A stretch of 64,000 nt of DNA from Siderastrea radians (taxonomy: Eukaryota > Cnidaria > Anthozoa > Scleractinia > Rhizangiidae): contig OZ024889.1 in the NCBI GenBank assembly GCA_964017195.1, positions 65,353,858 through 65,417,857 on the forward strand, given 5' to 3'. The notes under the pieces are model-generated. The model saw only the letters and a program-made list of their open reading frames with translations, did no database searches and was not told the DNA's origin. A program made the translations under genes and the position numbers. This document shows positions 25,987 to 54,900 of this stretch, in pieces; the stretch's first letter is position 1, and every line of letters starts with the position of its first letter.

Positions 25987-27156
25987 ATGGAAAACAAATC
26001 CTGCATTTTAAAGTTTCTACTTTGTCTTCTAATGTTGACATTGTTAGTAAGACAACTTGAGATAAAAATGGTATTAAGGCAACTCGGGATAAACTACATT
26101 TTGAGAGGGAACATCTCGATTGATACATCTATTGTGATGAAGTCAAAGACTGAAAATTTGATAAACACCTCTGAGAATCAAACCAAGGCTTGGCTTATTA
26201 TATTCTGGTCGACATATTTTGGGCGAAAAATTCGTGAGGAGTATTCATGGAAGGAAGGCGAATGCCCAGTGGCGTGTGAGGTAGCCGCTGACCATTCAAG
26301 AGAACGTGAAGCAGATGGTTTCGTTGTTCACGCGAGGGATCCACACATGATCCCTTCAACGCATTCCACGCCTTGGATCTTGTTCACACGGGAAAACCCA
26401 GTTTACACACCTGCACTAAGAAACGCAAACTTCATGTCTAAATTCAACTTGTTGAGAAGCTATCGTTTGGATTCAGACTTTCCAGATCCCGCTTATAGAA
26501 TGCCTGGTTTCACGCCGCCGGTTCCGTTCAAGGAAAAATCGGGGTTGATCTTTGCCGCATTCTCAAATTGTGAGCCAGTGCGAACTGAATACATGAGACA
26601 GCTAATGAAGTTTGTGCAGGTTCATTCTTACGGGCGCTGTCTCAAGAACAAAAATGATCTTGTGGCTAGAAGCGGGTCAGCAAACGGCAAAGACTTTAAA
26701 CAACTTAAAACTGAAAAGGCCAAAACGTATAAGTTTACCCTGGTGTTTTTCAACCAGGACTGCGATTATTTTGTGGATGATCAACTAAACCATGCTCTTA
26801 GCGCTGGTTCAGTTCCAGTTGTGATGAGTACGGACAAACTTGATGAGTTCCTGCCCGGCAATCTTCGAAACTCTGTCATTAAAGTCCGCAATTTCAAAAG
26901 CCCGAAACTTTTGGCTGATTACTTGAAATTCCTTAGCAACAACGAAACTGAGTATAATAAATACCTGGAATGGAAGTGGAAAGGATTCGGTAACATCTCT
27001 GGAACTGTAATTGGAAATCACTGGATGCCAAAGTACCCGATGTATTGCCAAATCTGCGTTGCACTTTCAGAAGGGCGGATACACAAAGATGGTCTCAAGA
27101 CCGATACCTGCAAGGCGAGGGCTTTTCAAGACTGGGGAATTACCCGTGGTACATAG
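25987..27156 (+). CDS. GT10 alpha-1,3-fucosyltransferase-like type II membrane protein
   Basis: Single open frame, 389 residues from the chosen ATG (context atcATGG, A at -3 and G at +4). The frame stays open 24 codons further upstream, but that part ends in an intron-acceptor tract, so it is probably intronic. Residues ~4-20 (SCILKFLLCLLMLTLLV) form a signal anchor typical of Golgi glycosyltransferases, followed by a stem with N-glycosylation sites. GT10 blocks are clear: GLIFAAFSNCEPVR...EYM with VHSYGRC (~residues 180-218), then YKFTLVFFN and ALSAGSVPVVMS, and FKSPKLLADYLKFLSNN near the end. Family members move L-fucose from GDP-fucose to GlcNAc of glycans. Oddly, the usual FEN...DYxTEK donor motif reads FFNQDCDYFVDDQL (~253-266), so activity is uncertain. 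AATAAA lies at 27463. Which vertebrate FUT it matches best cannot be told here. Confidence 0.88.
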   Translation: MENKSCILKFLLCLLMLTLLVRQLEIKMVLRQLGINYILRGNISIDTSIVMKSKTENLINTSENQTKAWLIIFWSTYFGRKIREEYSWKEGECPVACEVAADHSREREADGFVVHARDPHMIPSTHSTPWILFTRENPVYTPALRNANFMSKFNLLRSYRLDSDFPDPAYRMPGFTPPVPFKEKSGLIFAAFSNCEPVRTEYMRQLMKFVQVHSYGRCLKNKNDLVARSGSANGKDFKQLKTEKAKTYKFTLVFFNQDCDYFVDDQLNHALSAGSVPVVMSTDKLDEFLPGNLRNSVIKVRNFKSPKLLADYLKFLSNNETEYNKYLEWKWKGFGNISGTVIGNHWMPKYPMYCQICVALSEGRIHKDGLKTDTCKARAFQDWGITRGT

Positions 27157-28018
27157 CTTACTGTAATATCTTTTTGTCTGCTAGTTATATTTACCCATTT
27201 GATTTATTTTTGTATACTTTTGTATCTACTGCACACCCACCAGCAAACTGTATTTTGTAGAATTGTAAATGCACTCTCTTTCGGTTCCCAGAGCCTCCGT
27301 CGAAGGCCTCCGTGGAGCTCTTCTCTCTTTCGGTAATGGGCAAAAGAGCTCAAGGACGAGAATGGACTGAGGCTGCAGACAGCCAAATACCAAATGAAAG
27401 ATAATATTCCATGTTCTCTAAGACAATAACGCATGTTTGAGGTGCTGACAAGATGCCGTTTAAATAAACAATTGCAAGAAAAAGATAATTTTAAAACAGC
27501 CAGCAAAGTCTACAGCTGCCCGAGTAATTCAATAGCAAGATGCCGAGAAAAATTCCCGCCTAAAGGTTAATGTTTTCTGTCCGTGCGGGCAGTTAAAATG
27601 GAAATTTTGTGCTGCAAAAGAAACAGTAATTTCTGTACCAACCGGATCGGAAAAAGTGAAGTGCCTCCGAAGGTCCTCCGCTTGTTCCGGAAAATTTCTG
27701 TGATCTGTGCGTTCTATTTGCATCCCACCCTGAACCGAAAAGTTTGGCTAATCGGAAAGCGCCCCAGAGCACGCAAAGCTTGTTTTTGACAGCTGGTTCA
27801 GTTTTGAAATTACTTCGTGCTCTCAGTTGGCGCGCTTGTGAATGAAAATAAACGCAATGCCAAGTAACATCGGCAAACTGGCCCAGAAGGCAGTCATGCC
27901 AAATGTATACGATCTTAAGTTGTGTTACAGGACCAATAAAACAACCTACATCATATGTACAAATTAAAAACACAAAACCACAGTGGATTACATCATGAAA
28001 CAGGCTTGTGCGTTTTCC

Positions 28019-28067
28019 CAATAGTCCATTTTACAGTTGTGTGTTTAGTGACCTGGCCTCTGAGTGG

Positions 28068-28098
<31 letters not shown>

Positions 28099-28239
28099 AA
28101 GACCCTCCTGCTTTTCTCATGTCATGTCGTTCTCATGCTAACTAGTTTGAATCAGATTGTATCAAAACGAGGTCAACTTCAGCCTCGCTTCCACCTAAAG
28201 GCCAGGTCACTAAGCACACAACTGTAAAATGCACTATTG
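28019..28239. mobile_element. 221-bp MITE, CAATAGTCCATTTTACAGTT ends
   Basis: CAATAG(T)CCATTTTACAGTTGTGTG at the left is mirrored by CACACAACTGTAAAATGCACTATTG at the right. The arms continue inward for about 90 bp (GTGACCTGGCCT, AGTGAGGCTG, GTTGACCT). No target-site duplication was found. This sequence looks familiar as a common coral repeat, from memory. Confidence 0.7.
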
Positions 28240-29119
28240 AACATGTTGAAATTTTGCGACTTCACTGAGCTGCCTCCGTACGGTTCCAATACAAGCACGC
28301 CGGCTGCCACAGATTTGACCGAAGCGCTTACAAGCAAACCTCTACAATAACAAACGGGAGAAATTTTTGATGCAGTTTGAAAGGATAACGATGTAGTGTC
28401 ATGAACAGAACGGGGAAATGTTTAAATGTATTTTCTCATCATTTTTCGTCCATTGTCACCCTCCTTTAGTATTGTTTTAAAAAGCTGAAAGACATTGGAA
28501 TTAAAGACCCCCCCCCCAAAAAAGGTTAATGTTTGGTTCTTTAAATTAGTCTGCTAGTTTTCTGAAACTATGTGTTTGGCTAGGTCTGGCTAAGATAAAA
28601 ACAAACTATTTTGATTGCAAGGCTATATTTCAACTAGTACAGCTAGTCTTCTTCAGAAAAGTAACTAATGGTGAACTAGTGTACGTGACCAAACTCTATC
28701 CAAAAATCCATTCAAATTGCATCCTTCCGATTCGGCCATCTTCAGGAAAGGAAAACGCGACAAAACGCGGGAACGATTGACTACGTGATAGGCTTGGATA
28801 AAATTCTGTTCGTAAAATGGCTTATTCTGCCTGTCGGCAGTGCTCGTCAAAATCGCTTATTCTGCTCGAAATTCTGCTTGGACACCCTTATTCTGCTCGA
28901 ATTCTGCTCGGTACCCGAAAAATTTCGGGCACCGAGTCAAAATTGATCTAGCTCCCTGTAAAGACAGGGTGCTAATTGGGGACACACTCAATTATAATGA
29001 TATTACAAATTGTTAAAAAATGCACCTATGCCTAAACAATATATATCTAAAGAATAATTTTCTGTATAATTCAAGTCAATTCAAATATGGTAGGGAGCCT
29101 GGGCCTAACCCCTAAATGA

Positions 29120-29450
29120 AACGTAACATTTAATGTTGAACTCTCAACTCGAAAGTTGAGGTCTCAACTTCGATTTATGGTGGGATTGGTACGCCTTTGG
29201 TAACTCAACAAAAAACTTGGTGATTCAAAGTTCATCTTTCGCGGACAAGACATGTGTCAAGAGTAATGTTGATCGGGAAACTTGAATGTTGATCGACATA
29301 GTTTAATGTTGAACTTTCACTTTTAGAGTTGACGTCTAAAGTTTTAACGATTGCGATAAGAACTACAAAATTGAATTGTAAAACGTAATGTTGATCTTTC
29401 TCAAGTCAAATGTTTAACTGTCAAGTTGCGTGTTGTGATCTACTTTGATT
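29120..29450. repeat. Degenerate repeats of TAATGTTGATC/GTTGAACTCTCAA
   Basis: TAATGTTGA(A/T)C-type units occur near 29130, 29265, 29285, 29305 and 29385, and 'cgatttatgg(t/c)ggg' occurs at both ends (29170, 29449). The pattern suggests one or two old element copies. Confidence 0.45.
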
Positions 29451-29539
29451 TATGGCGGGGATGGAACTCCATAGAAAATGCCACTACATAGTGGGCAGCC
29501 AAACGGCCGGAACATCGCCTAGTTTTCCGATCGCACCTC

Positions 29540-29725
29540 CCCATGTCCCCGATCTCACATCCCCGCGTTCCCACGTGAAGTCCCAGCGTCCCCGATCTCG
29601 CGTTCCCACACGTTCCTCATCTCACGTCCCCATGCGTCCCCACGTCCCACGTCCCCAAACACGCGTCCCCGCGACCCGCGTCCCCGTGCCCGTCCCCGTG
29701 CCCGTCCCCGCTTCCCCGTCCCACT
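29540..29725. repeat. CGTCCC(C) minisatellite
   Basis: A highly repetitive pyrimidine-rich tract made of GTCCCC, CGTCCC and GATCTC units with little else. The long frame it creates (RVPVPVP-like) is low-complexity and not taken as a gene. Confidence 0.8.
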
Positions 29726-30422
29726 GTTAGTCACAGCCTCTCTGCTTTGGAATCAGTTTGAAACACCGCGTACAAGGAAGTGACAAGGCACAGTACTACA
29801 CAAAACACATGTATCATGCACCCCTACTCCTGGTTCATGGAAAGCCCAATCCGACAATTAAACGCACTGATCGAGGGATAAAATTTATCCTTCGATTACA
29901 GATTCTCTTCCTGCCCCCGGGGGGGGGGGGGGAGGCGCGGGTCTTCCTGAAAGCACGATTCGCCCAAATCAAAAGATGTATGAACTAAGCCTTAAATTTA
30001 ATCCACCTGGTGAGATCGGTTTACTCAAGTGGTGATCGGGAAATAAATTGTTCAATTTTAAAAATGGCAGAATAAATTAAATTGAAGCCTTTCCATTGAC
30101 AAGGGATTGACAAGGAAATAAATTTTCGCCAAAATGTGTAGGAAGCGTCGACTGTCATCAGCAGTCAGCGGCATTGTCAAGGGGAAAATCAAAATGGCGA
30201 TGGACGGGAAAGCAGGTGCGCGGGAAAACGTTGTTTACTTGGAGACGGGCGAATATTGGCTGCAAAAAATGTCGTTTTTTCTTGACAACTAGTCTTTGAA
30301 CATCAGTTTGCTCGACATTAGGACGAAAACGACAGACGCCGGTAAATTTTCGCGACTATGGTCAAGAAAATAAGGTTGAACTGGCAAAACGACCGTGCAA
30401 GTGTGCGAGCTTTGCAGACATC

Positions 30423-48737
<18,315 letters not shown>

Positions 48738-49720
48738 CTGTTTATAGAGAGTCTGAAAAAGTACATGTACATAGAAAGTTTTAGTTTTTGTTTATTTCAT
48801 AATGAGTTTAAACAAAAAATTTGTTTATAATAATTTTAATTGTTAAAGTTCAAGGGTTCAACAGGGTTTGAACCCAGAACCTCTACATTGCCAGTGTGAT
48901 GCTTGACTAACCCAGCAATAATTTTGCGAATGACAGTAGAGCTTCTCTCCAGCAATGTGGTGGTCAGGGTTTCAAATCACATCTAAACTTGTTTTTTTTG
49001 TTTTTTGTTTTTGTGTTTTTTTTTGTTTTCAGGCCTTTGGTCATTTTATTGTTTCATTCTATGTCCGCACTTCGTATATGAGTTAATTCAGTTTATATAA
49101 TTATTTTAAAAGGACTGTTGTCTTAAAAGAAAGGTTTTCTGTCAATTTAGAGGAATCACTAAAGAAAGACATGTCTGTAGAATTTTTTATTGTAAATAAA
49201 TGTCCCATATCGGAAGGCTTGGCAGTGTTTAATATAGACTGAGTATATTATACTCTTACAGCATGACTAAAATGTTTCATTTAGAAGGGTACTGTTTTAG
49301 TATTTTACACCACTAACCTCCTCTCTGCCCCAGAATATCCCTCTCCCCACAAAAAATGTCGTTTGTTTTGTTCCACAACTCCAAACAGGGGGGGGCGGGG
49401 GGGATGTAAGAAATGTTAAAATACTCAAGATTGTGGTAAGAAAATAGATGAACAAAACTCTTGGATTCAGATTTAGATCTAACTTATTCTAACTACTTTT
49501 GTTGCTCATTGAAATTCAGTATAAGAAGCAGTCACACTTTTGCCCGTCAGGCTTTAAAATAGCCTGCAAAAGATATCAATTCTTCCCCCTTATCCAGTGG
49601 TAGTCATCAACCCTCCCCTCCCCCCTGATAGATGCACAAAAAAACATGATATAAACACTCAGCAACACAGGTGATCTAAATTCCAGTTAAAGATGTTTTG
49701 TTGCTTCCAAAAAGAATTTT
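48738..49720. other. KIF24 3' UTR and KIF24/NUDT2 tail-to-tail spacer
   Basis: AT-rich DNA with T-runs near 48990-49030, a candidate KIF24 polyadenylation signal AATAAA at 49195-49200 and a G-run at 49388-49405. No coding region. The NUDT2 3' UTR must also lie here on the other strand. Confidence 0.6.
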
Positions 49721-50176
49721 TCAGTAAGTATCAACGTAGAACTTCGCTGTATTCCTCATTTCCTCGTCCACTTCGCGTAACGCTTGCCCTGTGGTGTCAT
49801 GTAACAGCCGGCAAGCGTCCTCTATGGACAGCCATTTGAAATCCTGGTGCTCACTAGAAAGCTGTATTGGCGTATCATAATCCTTTAATTCAGCAGGCCA
49901 ATAAATAACCGTCTTTGGTTTTCCTTTCACGTTGTAATTCAAAGTCTTTTGGACGTGTTTTACAATGTTCAAACTGCTTTCTTTCAGTCCCGATTCTTCT
50001 TCAGTTTCTCGCAGAGCTGTTTGCATATCCGACTCCCCTGGGTCGACGTGGCCTTTAGGCGGTGTCCAGTGATGTCTTCCGTAAGATGTTTGCAGAAGAA
50101 GGTATTCAAAAGGACCTCTGAACTGTCTCCGGCGAAATATTATCAATCCCGCTGCTCGAAGCTCGGCGGCCGCCAT
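49721..50176 (-). CDS. NUDT2: Ap4A hydrolase (Nudix), single exon
   Basis: 151 residues. It splits diadenosine tetraphosphate (Ap4A) into ATP and AMP. The Nudix box is perfect at residues 42-64 (GHVDPGESDMQTALRETEEE then SGL: G-x5-E-x7-R-E-U-x-E-E-x-G-U). Before it comes AAGLIIFRR and HHWTPPKGHV, after it KPKTVIYWPAELKDYD and HQDFKWLSIEDACRL. All are hallmarks of NUDT2, and the length fits human (147 residues). I chose the ATG inside ccaagATGGCGG (A at -3? no, but G at +4) because family members begin just before AAGLIIF; the frame stays open 41 codons upstream to 50299, giving an alternative start. No intron in the coding region. Tail to tail with KIF24; the upstream side abuts a retrotransposon. 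Confidence 0.95.
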   Translation of the reverse strand: MAAAELRAAGLIIFRRRQFRGPFEYLLLQTSYGRHHWTPPKGHVDPGESDMQTALRETEEESGLKESSLNIVKHVQKTLNYNVKGKPKTVIYWPAELKDYDTPIQLSSEHQDFKWLSIEDACRLLHDTTGQALREVDEEMRNTAKFYVDTY

Positions 50177-50728
50177 CTTGGCTTTGCCGAAGAAGCCGCT
50201 GACCGAAATTTCGTGGCTCACCACGCGCGGTTGTTGGTTGTTGGCACTTGTTTCGCAGATGGTAAGCAAAACATTCCCCTTCGAGGATAGCACACGCACT
50301 ATTTGTGCAATTCACTCTGATTTACTGAAAGTTTGGAACTAGTTTGACCATTGGCCTAGGACCTGGAACTGGTGGAAAAAAGTAAACGGAACACAATTTT
50401 CCGTTTGGATGTTCCGGTTTGGAATTTTGGACTACCTCTCAAGACGTTGCGTTTATTTTGGAAATTTTCCGGTCGGGCAAAGCAAAATAACCTTAGCATT
50501 TACGGTTCAGCCGAAATTTCCGGATATATTATATATATTTTTTGTAAATGATAAACAGTCATGCATTTGATATGTTGGTTTCGTTTCTGTGGCAACAGAA
50601 AGATTATTTCGAACCTTGCGAAATATTTTTGTCCTTTTTCGTTCAGACTGGTTTCTTCAATCAGAATAAATTTTAATGAACTATATATATATTCACCGAA
50701 GTAACCTTTAAATTGAAAAGGAAGTTCT

Positions 50729-51898
50729 ATGGCTGAAAATTTTTTGTTGAAAACGAGTTTTCGGTTAACAGCAAAAAACTTCGACTCTCTTCTAGCTGAG
50801 AACGTCAAGCTCAAGAACGACATCCAAAACATTAAACAGCTTCAAAAAGGAACTATCAAACGAGTGAACAATTTAGAGGCTGTAACCAATAACATCACTT
50901 TTGTAAACGCTGCAGGGGACGCTACACCCGCTGAGCAACCGGAAACATCAGGAAAAAATTCATTGCCTAATAATCCCTTCAATGTGCTACTAACAATTGA
51001 TCAAGAAAACCATCCTGTGGATGCCGAAAATTCTGTCCACAATCCTATTCAAGAACCTCATCTATTAGATCATGAAGATTCTGCCCCCAAACTCAACCCG
51101 CAACTCAACAATAACCATCCTCCAGTACAACTCAACAATAACCATCCTCCAGAACACATCGAATCTTCTCAAAACAATGACATAGTCCTTCTTATCGACT
51201 CCAATGGAAAATTCATTCAACAAGATAAATTCTCGCGGGGAAAAAACATGAAAAAAATCTTTACACCGACGATTTCTTCAGCGATCGAATCTGTTACTAA
51301 CCAAAACCTTAGAAGTCCCTCATCGCTTATAATTCACACTGGAACTAATGACCTTGAGAAATCCCCCCCAGAGGTCTGTTTTGATAACTTTCAGGCCTTG
51401 ATCGACCTGACCGCACAGAAATTCCCACATACCAAGATCATCATTTCTTCGCTTCTGGTACGCAACGACCAGTTCGACGCTACTCGTTCTCAACTTAACA
51501 GCCAATTAAGCCGCCTCCGATCCTACCCAAATGTCCACTTTGTTAACAACGAAAACATTACGAGTACAATGCTACACGACAGAAAACACTTAAAAAAACA
51601 CAAAATAGGACTACTGGTGTCGAACCTCAAGGACTGTGTCTTCAACCGGATCTCGAGGCGTACCAATCCCCAATTGAACACAAAACCACGGATGCCGCCA
51701 ATCAGTCACCCTCCACCGCTACTGATGACCCCAAATGTCAAGCCTTTCACTCCTGAAACAAATGGTCCATCATTCAATCACCTACCACCCAGAGTCACAA
51801 AAACATACGCGGAGGTAGTCAAGCCACCAACTGGAAATATGGACAGTGACACTCTAACACAGCTTATAAAACTCTATGAGATGATTCGTCAATCCTAA
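50729..51898 (+). CDS. LINE ORF1: coiled coil plus SGNH-esterase-like domain
   Basis: 389 residues. The N-terminus (residues ~5-52, with LLAENVKLKNDIQNIKQLQK) looks like a coiled coil, as in other ORF1 proteins that trimerise on RNA. A low-complexity N/H/P-rich linker (with a duplicated LNNNHPP unit, ~125-140) follows. Residues ~150-310 resemble an SGNH/GDSL hydrolase: IVLLIDSNGK (Ser158 as block I), IIHTGTND (205-208, block III Asn) and a C-terminal HDRKHLKKH (block V region). Such esterase-type ORF1 proteins are known in CR1 elements. The Pro-rich tail ends at a TAA 79 bp before ORF2. Whether the catalytic triad is complete cannot be decided by eye. Confidence 0.8.
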   Translation: MAENFLLKTSFRLTAKNFDSLLAENVKLKNDIQNIKQLQKGTIKRVNNLEAVTNNITFVNAAGDATPAEQPETSGKNSLPNNPFNVLLTIDQENHPVDAENSVHNPIQEPHLLDHEDSAPKLNPQLNNNHPPVQLNNNHPPEHIESSQNNDIVLLIDSNGKFIQQDKFSRGKNMKKIFTPTISSAIESVTNQNLRSPSSLIIHTGTNDLEKSPPEVCFDNFQALIDLTAQKFPHTKIIISSLLVRNDQFDATRSQLNSQLSRLRSYPNVHFVNNENITSTMLHDRKHLKKHKIGLLVSNLKDCVFNRISRRTNPQLNTKPRMPPISHPPPLLMTPNVKPFTPETNGPSFNHLPPRVTKTYAEVVKPPTGNMDSDTLTQLIKLYEMIRQS

Positions 51899-51979
51899 GT
51901 AAGCTTGATACACAAAGCGTTTAACTATAATTTATAATTTATTTAATTAATTAATTAATCTCGTTTTTGTTTTCTTTCC

Positions 51980-54900
51980 TTGATTATTCTTGCACTTTGC
52001 CCATTTTTACGCTATAGTTCTTGCCATTTATTGCTAGTTAGATTCTCTATAATGTGTTTTTCGCAGGGTCCCGCCCCTGTGAAAAATATATGCAAGCTAA
52101 GTTGCTGGAACGTCAGTGGCTTAAAAAACTCGGCTTTCGGATATAAATTGAATGATCCTAATTTCTTAAACCAACTCAATGAGTGTCACATTATCAGCTT
52201 ATCTGAAGTATGGGGATGTGACGACATAGATGTACCTGATTTCAAAATTGTAGCAATGAGTCCTCCAATGAAAAGAAACACAAAAAGACCTGGAAGATGC
52301 TCAGGGGGGATCTTAGTTGCAGTTAAAAACTTTTTAACACCATATGTCGAACTTTTGAAACAAACCCCTAATTACATTTGGTGTCGAATAGCTTCTAACC
52401 TATTTCAAACAGACAAAGACATACTATTATGTTCGGTCTACATTCCACCAAGAGACTCACCTTATTTCGACCCAGACATCTTCACCAATCTCGAAAATGA
52501 TATTAATAACCTAAAGAACGATTATTCGATTGTACTAATGGGTGATTTTAATGCCCGTACTGGAACAGAAAATGATTTTATAGTCGAAGGACTTAATGAT
52601 TTTATACCAAACGACAATTTTCCCCTACCAAGACAAGTACCAAACAGGAATAGTTTTGATGGCCACATAAATGAACATGGTAAAACCCTAATCGAAATAT
52701 GCAAATCATTAGACTTAAGAATACTGAACGGCCGTTGCAAGGGCGACTCTCTTGGAAAAATAACATTTCACGGAAGTCAAGGAATAAGCACAGTTGACTA
52801 CATCATAACAGATCATGAGACAATGAACATCTTTCAGAATTTTGTGGTTCGTCACCCCTCCCCATTTTCGGACCATTGCCAGTTAGTTTCCTGGATAGAA
52901 GTTAAGGACTCCCTCACGCTTAAGGAGAACACAAAACCAACGGAAACTCTCTTCAACCTACCGAGACAATTTAAATGGAATCCAGATTCTAAAGAAAAAT
53001 TTATTTCAGCTCTACAGTCTACTGAAGTGCAAAACATGATATCTGTTTTTGAAAAAGAAAATTTAACTCAAATAGGTGACATTAACAAGGCTGTAGATAA
53101 ATTTACAAGGATAATAGATGCTGCTGCAAAGAAATCATTACAACCTGTTCTGGACAAAAAGAAGTTCGTTAGACATAGACAATCACAAGTCTGGTTTGAT
53201 AAAGATTGCAAAAATTTACGAAAACGTTTGAGACGTATTTCGAACAAAAAGCAGACGTATCCTCATGATGAAGAGACAAGACAAGAATATTTAACGGTAA
53301 AACGACAATATAAATCCATGCTACAACATAAAAGGCAAAGATACCAAGATACTCAAATACAAGAACTCGTCAAAACAAATGACCCCACACAATTTTGGTC
53401 CACTTTAAAAACCATGTCAAAATCGGCTTCCAATACAGCTGATTCAAATGTCCCTGTAGATGAACTGTTAACTCACTTTCAACAACTACACTCTGCTCCA
53501 AGTGAAGAAACCTTTTCCAAAACACAAGAGACTGTTATAGAAGAACTAAAACGTAAACAACAGTCTCTATTGCATTATAATGAACTTGACAATCCTTTTA
53601 CGGAGAGTGAAATAAGAAACGGCATTAAAAAACTAAAGAACAAGAAGGCGGCTGGTACAGACCGAATACGAAATGAAATGTTAAAAAGTGGCGGTCACCT
53701 ATTGATGACCTCACTGAAAAGACTCTTTAATCTTATTCTTGATGCAGGAGTGTTTCCTGATTGTTGGTCCATGGGACTGATTACACCTATCTTTAAATCA
53801 GGGGAAAAGTCAAATCCAACTAATTACAGGGGCATCTGCGTGACTAGTTGCCTTGGAAAACTTTTTACAGCCCTTTTAAATAATAGACTACAAAATCTCA
53901 CCAAAAACAAAAATCTATTACATCCCTCACAAATTGGTTTCATAGAGGGATTTCGGACATCGGATCACATTTTCTCTTTACGAACTCTTATTGACAAATA
54001 TGTAACTAATGCAAATAAGGGAAAATTATTTTGCTGTTTTGTTGATTTTCAAAAAGCTTTTGACTCTATATGGCATGATGGTTTACTTTCAAAGCTGATT
54101 ACCTATAAACTAGGTGGACACTTTTATCAACTGATTTCAGACATGTACTCTAGATCCAAATGCGCCATAAAGTGCGGAAATCGTAGGACCCAATTCTTTA
54201 ATTACAACAGGGGTGTAAGACAAGGATGTATTCTGTCTCCTCTACTATTCAATCTATATTTAAACGACTTTCCTTTTACTCTAGATAACTCTCGTGATAC
54301 AGACGCAATTACCCTACCAAATGGGGATCCACTTAATTGTTCATTTTATGCGGATGATCTAGTCCTTATATCTCAAAGTGCTTCAGGTCTTCAAAAGCAA
54401 ATCGACACACTCCAAAATTACGTACAAAAATGGCTGTTGAAAATAAATCTTCGGAAAACAAAAGTTTTAATTTTTCAAAAGCAGAACCGTAAAAGCACCC
54501 GGGAAAAATATTCTTTCTTTTTAAATGGAAACCAAATTATTAATACCTCAGATTACACCTACCTGGGAACAATATTTAGCTCGAATGGGAGTTTCACCTC
54601 CTCAAAAAAGAGTTTAGTCGAAAAATCTAGACGTTCAGTATTTGCATTCAAAAGGTATATTGAATTCAACAAACTCTCTATATCCAAATGTAATTTCTTA
54701 TTTAATGCTGTCTTTCTACCCGTTCTTTTATATGGTTCAGAAATATGGGGGGCATATGATAGCCTCAATCTTAACAAATGGGAGAAAGATCCTATCGAAC
54801 GCTTTCACTCGCAATTTTACAAATCTTATCTTTGCCTTAATAGAAGAGCATCGAATGTCGCAGCAAGAAATGAAACCGGAAGACTCCCTCTCAAACTAAC

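Larger units (their letters stand above)
27157..30422. other. Intergenic spacer before KIF24
   Basis: Contains the fucosyltransferase 3' UTR (AATAAA at 27463-27468), a MITE at 28019, TTCTGCTCG repeats near 28857-28910, a GTTGATC-type repeat block and a CGTCCC minisatellite, listed separately. The last 250 bp, CpG-richer with 'gcgcgggaaaacg' near 30219, probably hold the KIF24 promoter and 5' UTR. No coding region is supported; the CCCCGT frame at 29452-29730 is a repeat artefact. Confidence 0.5.

Noticed and set aside
29452..29730. 92-residue frame rich in RVP/PVP
   Set aside because: Produced by a CGTCCC minisatellite; no other coding evidence.
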